Source of the DNA: CAYZUC01 sp964481705
GTDB taxonomy: Bacteria; Bacillota; Clostridia; Lachnospirales; Lachnospiraceae
Length of the DNA: 19,207 bases
Direction: 5' to 3'
Assembly: GCA_964481705.1 (NCBI GenBank)
Contig: CAYZUC010000052.1
Span: forward strand, 1 to 19,207
This document shows, piece by piece, positions 14,393 through 19,207 of the stretch; within the stretch, counting starts at the first letter, position 1; every line of letters begins with the position of its first letter. Both the position numbers and the translations under genes were made by a program. The notes under the pieces are model-generated. The model was not told where the DNA came from and did no database searches. It was given only the letters and a program-made list of their open reading frames with translations.

Positions 14393-16215
14393 GATTTTAT
14401 TTCTTGAAGAAATCTGGACGGGGCTGTTTGTTTTTCATGCAATTTATTTGCATATAAAATGAACAGTTCCTTTTTTGCTCTTGTCATTGCTACATAGAAC
14501 ATCCTTCTCTCTTCCTCTATTTCATCTGGCAGCATTGCTCTTCTATAGGGTATTGATCCTTCATTTGCATTTACAATATAAACCGTGGAAAATTCAAGTC
14601 CCTTTGATGCATGCATGGTTGCAATGGTCACTCCTTTTGAATCATGCAAATGAGCTTGTGTATCTTCCAGATTGCTTTGATAAATTTCAACTGCCTGAAG
14701 CCATGCTTCTATGCTTTTGAATCTCTTACTTCGTTCACGTATTCTTGAAACCACTTCTAAAAGTGATGAAAGTCTTATCTTGTGTTCCATAGCATATTGT
14801 GCTAAATAGCTCTCATACCCTATTCCTTTAAGAATGTATTGGATTGCCATAAAGGGTCTAAGCTTTGCAAGCAGCATTAAATCCCGTTCAAGCTTATCCA
14901 GTATTTCACGCATATAAGGAAATTCTCTATATGCACTACGCAGATCTTCCATTTTCATAATATCATTCACGAGAGATTTTCTTGAAATATAACGCTTGGG
15001 ACGATTTCCCACCCTGCAGATATTGATCCTGCTCAAGTCTCCTATAGCCATTTTACAATAGGTAATGATATCTTCTCCAACAAAATGGGAATAAATATCC
15101 GGCAGTCTTTCACGAATACGAAAAGGAATCTGGTACTCGGACAGAATCTCTGCAACATAGGAGGCCTCTGCGTTTGTTCTCACAAGAATTGCCATGTCAT
15201 CCCAATCTGTGGAACGAATTCTGATTTGTTCGACTATCGATAACAGTTCAAGTGTATCACTCTCATATTCTATGATTTTCACAAATCCTGAATCAGATTT
15301 TTTAGACGAAAGATGTTTCTCAAATCTTTTTGTATTCTTTTTAATCAGATTACCGGCTGCTTCTACGATTTCCGAAACTGATCGAAAGTTTTCACTAAGT
15401 TCGACTTTTTCTCCCTCTGGATAGAAATCAAAAAATCCAAGCATAATTTCAGGCATGGATCCTCGAAATCCATAAATAGATTGATCATCATCTCCTACCA
15501 CAAAAAGATTATGTTCCTTTTCTGCGATCAAACGAATTGTTTCAAATTGCAAGATATTCACATCCTGAAACTCGTCAATTAAGATATAAGAATAACGTTC
15601 TTGCCATTTCTCCTTGATTTCTGGATGTTTTGTCAGGACTTGATTGCAAAGTAATATCATGTCTTCAAAATCAAGTAATTGATTTTCCTTTAGATTTTTT
15701 TGATATTCTCCAAAAATAGCAATGAAATCTTCTTTCTCCATACAGGATGGAATAAATTCCTCTTCTTGCATACCGGAACTTTTATATCTGCCGATTTCGG
15801 ACATGATTTCTGTCAATCGTTCAGATATATTCTCTATATCCAGATTCTTTTTCAGAATTAAATCACGTAGGAATGTAAGCTTGTCTTTTTCACGAATCAC
15901 TTGGTAATGCCTGTATTGATTGCTTTTTCTTATTATGTCATAGAAAATTGCATGGAAGGTACCAAATGTAACAGCTCCCAATCGTTCCTGTATTAGTTGC
16001 TGTGCTCTTTTTTTCATTTCATTTGCTGCTGCTTTTGTAAATGTAATAACCAGGATTTTTTCCGGCGATATGCCGTGATGTTCGATAAGATATTGAATGC
16101 GATGTGTAATGACAAATGTCTTCCCACTCCCGGGGCCAGCTATCACAAGCATTGGCCCTCGGTTGTGGATAATTGCACGATTCTGTGCATCGCTGCAGGA
16201 ATTACGGTCTTTCAT
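14308..16215 (-). CDS. UvrD/Rep/PcrA-type superfamily 1 DNA helicase
   Basis: An ATP-driven 3'-5' DNA helicase, probably acting in repair or replication restart. All SF1A motifs are seen: Q-motif SDAQNRAI (8-15), Walker A AGPGSGKT (26-33), motif Ia TFTKAAANEM (58-67), Walker B IDEFQD (213-218), motif III GDDDQSIYGFRG (241-252), LSENFRS, motif V TIATMHASKGLEF and motif VI YVAMTRAKKEL. At 635 residues it is about 100 shorter than PcrA and lacks its C-terminal extension, so I give no symbol. The last 29 residues are a serine-rich tail encoded almost wholly antisense to the DUF1292 gene. The ATG at 16215 overlaps the gltX stop by 14 bases and has a weak ribosome site, suggesting coupling; a TTG five codons earlier is possible. 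Confidence 0.92.
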   Translation of the reverse strand: MKDRNSCSDAQNRAIIHNRGPMLVIAGPGSGKTFVITHRIQYLIEHHGISPEKILVITFTKAAANEMKKRAQQLIQERLGAVTFGTFHAIFYDIIRKSNQYRHYQVIREKDKLTFLRDLILKKNLDIENISERLTEIMSEIGRYKSSGMQEEEFIPSCMEKEDFIAIFGEYQKNLKENQLLDFEDMILLCNQVLTKHPEIKEKWQERYSYILIDEFQDVNILQFETIRLIAEKEHNLFVVGDDDQSIYGFRGSMPEIMLGFFDFYPEGEKVELSENFRSVSEIVEAAGNLIKKNTKRFEKHLSSKKSDSGFVKIIEYESDTLELLSIVEQIRIRSTDWDDMAILVRTNAEASYVAEILSEYQIPFRIRERLPDIYSHFVGEDIITYCKMAIGDLSRINICRVGNRPKRYISRKSLVNDIMKMEDLRSAYREFPYMREILDKLERDLMLLAKLRPFMAIQYILKGIGYESYLAQYAMEHKIRLSSLLEVVSRIRERSKRFKSIEAWLQAVEIYQSNLEDTQAHLHDSKGVTIATMHASKGLEFSTVYIVNANEGSIPYRRAMLPDEIEEERRMFYVAMTRAKKELFILYANKLHEKQTAPSRFLQEIKSYDSESSSSNSSNSASSKNESKASVTFS

Positions 16216-17668
16216 TCTGCAGCTTTTCAATTCCTTTTTTTATTCTGGCAACAGACTCTGTCTTGCCAAGTATCTCCATGATTTCAGTTGCTCCTCCCGG
16301 AGTCATCTGTTTTCCAGAAACCGCTGTACGAACCGGCCACATCGCATAACCATTCTTACAGCCTTTTTTCTCCACATAGGATACTAAGGTTTGATATAGT
16401 CCATCATTACTGTAATCATCTGTCTGTTCAAAAATCGGTAGTAGTTCCTGCAAAACTTCCAGAGACGTCTCTGCATTTGTCTTCATCTTCTTATGCGTAT
16501 ACATTTCAATATCATAATCCGGAAGAGTCTCAAAGAAGTCAATATGCTCTTTGATATCAGGGAATATCTCTATACGGCTCTGAACAAGCTTAGCTATTTT
16601 CTTCAAATCATATGGTTTTGTGACAACCTCTTTGATATATCTCTCAGCCATTACAAAGAACTCTTCAAAATCCATCTTTTTGATATACTCACCATTCATC
16701 CATTTCAGCTTTGTATAGTCAAAAACCGCTGGGGATTTGCTCATATGATGATAATCAAAAGCCTCAATTAATTCCTCCAGGGAAAAGATTTCTCTATTGT
16801 CTGTTGAAGCCCACCCCAATAATGCTACGAAATTCACAATTGCTTCTGAAAGAAAGCCTTGTTCCAATAAATCCTCATAAGAGGAATGTCCACTTCTCTT
16901 CGATAGCTTCTGATGTGTCTCATCTGTAATAAGCGGGCAATGTACGTATACTGGAACCTCCCATCCAAAAGCATCATAGAGACGATTATACTTGGGTGAA
17001 GACGAAAGATACTCATTTCCTCTGACTACATGTGTAATTCCCATTAGATGATCATCAATAACATTAGCAAAATTATATGTCGGATATCCATCCGATTTGA
17101 TAAGAATCATATCATCAAGCTCTGAATTATCTACTGTGATATCTCCATAGATTTCATCATGAAAGGTAGTCGTTCCCTCGGTTGGGTTATTCTGACGAAT
17201 TACAAACGGTTTTCCCTCTGCCAGATTCTTTTCTACTTCTTCTTTCGATAAGCCAAGACAATGCTTGTCATACACATTAATCTCTTTATCCGTTCCCTCT
17301 ATCTTTTGATGAAGCGTAGCCAGTCTCTCTTTATCACAGAAGCAATAGTATGCCTTTCCTTCCTCAATCAGCTGCTTTGCATACTTCATATAGATGCCCT
17401 GCGCCTGACGTTCACTTTGAACATATGGTCCGACTCCGCCATCCATATCCGGTCCTTCATCATGCATAAGACCCGTCTTTTCCAAGGTACGGTTTATAAT
17501 TTCTACTGCACCTTCTACAAAACGTTCTTGATCGGTGTCCTCAATACGGAGAATGAAATCTCCACCTTCGTGCTTGGTAATTAGATATGCGTACAAGGCG
17601 GTACGCAGATTTCCTACATGCATTCTACCTGTAGGACTGGGGGCGAATCTGGTTCTTACTTTACTCAT
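16202..17668 (-). CDS. gltX: Glutamyl-tRNA synthetase
   Basis: This class I synthetase charges tRNA-Glu, and in organisms using GatCAB possibly also tRNA-Gln; no glnS is visible to decide. The product has 488 residues, normal for bacteria. The HIGH-type motif is in APSPTGRMHVGNLRTA (9-24), RIEDTDQER follows at 41-49, the zinc-ligand region has C109, C111 and C137, and the KMSKS-type loop reads KLSKR (254-258). The start at 17668 has GAGGAG 8 bases upstream; the frame stays open further upstream into the hydrogenase gene but lacks that support and the conserved N-terminus. It begins 13 bases after the hydrogenase stop and overlaps the helicase start by 14 bases, so the three form one unit. Confidence 0.95.
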   Translation of the reverse strand: MSKVRTRFAPSPTGRMHVGNLRTALYAYLITKHEGGDFILRIEDTDQERFVEGAVEIINRTLEKTGLMHDEGPDMDGGVGPYVQSERQAQGIYMKYAKQLIEEGKAYYCFCDKERLATLHQKIEGTDKEINVYDKHCLGLSKEEVEKNLAEGKPFVIRQNNPTEGTTTFHDEIYGDITVDNSELDDMILIKSDGYPTYNFANVIDDHLMGITHVVRGNEYLSSSPKYNRLYDAFGWEVPVYVHCPLITDETHQKLSKRSGHSSYEDLLEQGFLSEAIVNFVALLGWASTDNREIFSLEELIEAFDYHHMSKSPAVFDYTKLKWMNGEYIKKMDFEEFFVMAERYIKEVVTKPYDLKKIAKLVQSRIEIFPDIKEHIDFFETLPDYDIEMYTHKKMKTNAETSLEVLQELLPIFEQTDDYSNDGLYQTLVSYVEKKGCKNGYAMWPVRTAVSGKQMTPGGATEIMEILGKTESVARIKKGIEKLQNERP

Positions 17669-17681
17669 AAATCTATCTCCT

Positions 17682-19178
17682 CTATTGTATTTCCTCATGA
17701 TCCGGATCCGGAATGCTCTTTCTTGCTTTTTCCTTGAAGCATTGTACTTCCTTCTTTGCAACATCAATCGGAATATTAGTGCCTGCTCCAGCTACACATC
17801 CACCCGGACAAGCCATTCCCTCTATCAGACATCCGTTTTTCTTGCCGGCTTTTGCTAACATAAGCATTTTCTTGCAATCGGAGAGTCCCTCTGCATGCTC
17901 AATGTGAACCTCTGTTCCCGGATAATACTCTTGTATACAATCTTCTATCGCACTGGCAACACCTCCGGCCACACCATAACCACGGCCTGCGCCGGTTGCA
18001 TCTTCCAATTGATCATTATCCTCTACCGCTGATAAATCTATCTCTTTGGCATCAAACATGCCTAGTAATTCTTCAAAGGTAATAACAAAATCAACATCTG
18101 AACGAACGGTTCTTCTGCTTGCTTCCAATTTCTTTGATACACAAGGACCAATGAATACCACCTCTGCATCCGGATGATCCTTCTTAATCACACGAGCCGT
18201 CGCAACCATAGGAGTCAATTCATTCGAAATATTGCCAATTGTCTCCGGGAAGAATTTCTTTGCGAGTACAGACCATGATGGGCAGCACGATGTCAGCAGA
18301 AAGGGAAGTTCCCCTGTTGTTACCTTTTCAACATAATGCTTGGCCTCAGCCATAGCACCCATATCCGCACCAATAGCTGTTTCATATACATCAAAGAATC
18401 CCAATTCCTTCAACGCACTCTTTATTTGATCCGGTTCAACATTTCTACCAAACTGACCTACAAAGGCGGGGGCTATCTCTGCAATAATCTTCTTCCCTGA
18501 CTGCATCGCCCTTATCAGCTGGAAGATCTGAGATTTATCAGCAATGGCACCGAAAGGACAGCTTGCCATACACATACCGCACGATACACATTTCTCAGGA
18601 TCGATGGATGCTCTTCCAAGTGAATCGCTGCTAATAGCATTGACTCCACATGCATCCGCACATGGTCTTGTCTTATGGGAAATGGCATCATAAGGACACA
18701 CTGCCTTGCATTTTCCACATTTTATACACTTGTCCTGATCAATATTGGATTTCCCATTTTGCATCGAAATCGCATTTTTCGGGCAAATCTCCATACATGG
18801 ATGTGCAACACACCCCATACACTGATTACTTACTACAAATCTATTATCCGGACACGCATTACAAGCCGACGGTATTACTTGTAATAACGGCGGCTCATAA
18901 TACTTCTCTGATATATTACTTTCTTCTATTCCCTGAGATACGTGAACTGGTTGATTCTCCGGTCTAAGGGACATACCCATAGCCAGACGGCTTCTTTCTC
19001 TTGTTACCGCTCTCTCTCGATAAATATTCTCCCAAGATTCCGGTTCGTCCACGTTACAAAGCTTGTAAGGTAAGGCTTCAATATCATCAACGATATTCGA
19101 TGATTCATACGCCAATTTAGCAATGGCACAAAATACAGCTCTTCTATTTTTCCTGACTTGAGTGTCAAGACCTCTCAT
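17682..19178 (-). CDS. [FeFe] hydrogenase, group B-like, with ferredoxin-type domains
   Basis: This enzyme reversibly interconverts protons and H2, probably with ferredoxin in the cytoplasm. The product has 498 residues. After the N-terminus MRGLDTQV come cysteine-rich domains: C106, C109, C120, C123, C128 and C132; a 4Fe-4S set C151-C154-C157-C161; and another C197-C200-C203-C207. The H-cluster domain is complete: L1 TSCCPSW with C298 (proton relay) and C299, L2 GPCVSKKLEA with C346, and L3 EGMACPGGC with C457 and C461. The order fits the monomeric group B enzymes of Clostridia, but group assignment needs a tree. The start at 19178 has GGAGG 8 bases upstream; an ATG at 19193 has none. Its promoter lies outside or at the edge of the window. 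The maturases hydE, hydF and hydG are not present here. Confidence 0.92.
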   Translation of the reverse strand: MRGLDTQVRKNRRAVFCAIAKLAYESSNIVDDIEALPYKLCNVDEPESWENIYRERAVTRERSRLAMGMSLRPENQPVHVSQGIEESNISEKYYEPPLLQVIPSACNACPDNRFVVSNQCMGCVAHPCMEICPKNAISMQNGKSNIDQDKCIKCGKCKAVCPYDAISHKTRPCADACGVNAISSDSLGRASIDPEKCVSCGMCMASCPFGAIADKSQIFQLIRAMQSGKKIIAEIAPAFVGQFGRNVEPDQIKSALKELGFFDVYETAIGADMGAMAEAKHYVEKVTTGELPFLLTSCCPSWSVLAKKFFPETIGNISNELTPMVATARVIKKDHPDAEVVFIGPCVSKKLEASRRTVRSDVDFVITFEELLGMFDAKEIDLSAVEDNDQLEDATGAGRGYGVAGGVASAIEDCIQEYYPGTEVHIEHAEGLSDCKKMLMLAKAGKKNGCLIEGMACPGGCVAGAGTNIPIDVAKKEVQCFKEKARKSIPDPDHEEIQ

Positions 19179-19207
19179 AAGTGCTTCCTCCATTTGAATG
19201 CTATATT

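Overview
The window looks like a piece of a Gram-positive Clostridia chromosome, most likely Lachnospiraceae. This is inferred from the gene content and protein signatures (a group B-like [FeFe] hydrogenase, DUF1292, DUF5662 and TraX-family proteins), from strong GGAGG-type ribosome binding sites, from sigma-A-type promoters and from moderately AT-rich DNA. It is densely coded: no stretch over 300 bases lacks a gene, and I see no tRNA, rRNA, CRISPR array, insertion sequence or prophage gene. Sixteen of the eighteen genes lie on the minus strand; aroC and a DUF1292 gene are on the plus strand.

Layout from the left. Positions 1-3241 (minus) hold a branched-chain amino acid operon read leuB, ilvD, ilvB; ilvB is cut by the window edge. 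It has a clear promoter (3320-3348) overlapped by a CodY-box-like sequence. Positions 3422-5944 (minus) hold a secreted D-Ala-D-Ala carboxypeptidase of the VanY type, translationally coupled to tgt (queuosine tRNA modification), then yajC (Sec accessory) with its own promoter and a terminator. aroC (chorismate synthase) is read to the right from its own promoter and meets the next leftward unit at a shared bidirectional terminator (7230-7254).

Positions 7266-13904 (minus) are seven closely spaced genes between a promoter at 13940-13968 and that terminator: a sirtuin-like protein, a glycogen-debranching-like GH13 protein, a TraX-family membrane protein, a DUF5662 protein, trpS, a UPF0303/HbpS-like protein and a lactonase-fold beta-propeller. 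This is the most unusual part. The GH13 protein has lost the nucleophile and almost every other catalytic signature residue. The adjacent sirtuin has lost most of its NAD-binding residues but keeps its histidine and zinc cysteines. Both frames are intact, so I read them as probable pseudoenzymes kept for binding or regulation, not as decayed genes.

On the right, a DUF1292 gene (plus) overlaps by 85 bases, tail to tail, a UvrD/Rep-type helicase gene (minus), which belongs to a tight hydrogenase-gltX-helicase unit read leftward from the right edge. Most of the window is core metabolism and information processing; the function of the sirtuin/GH13 unit cannot be named from sequence alone.
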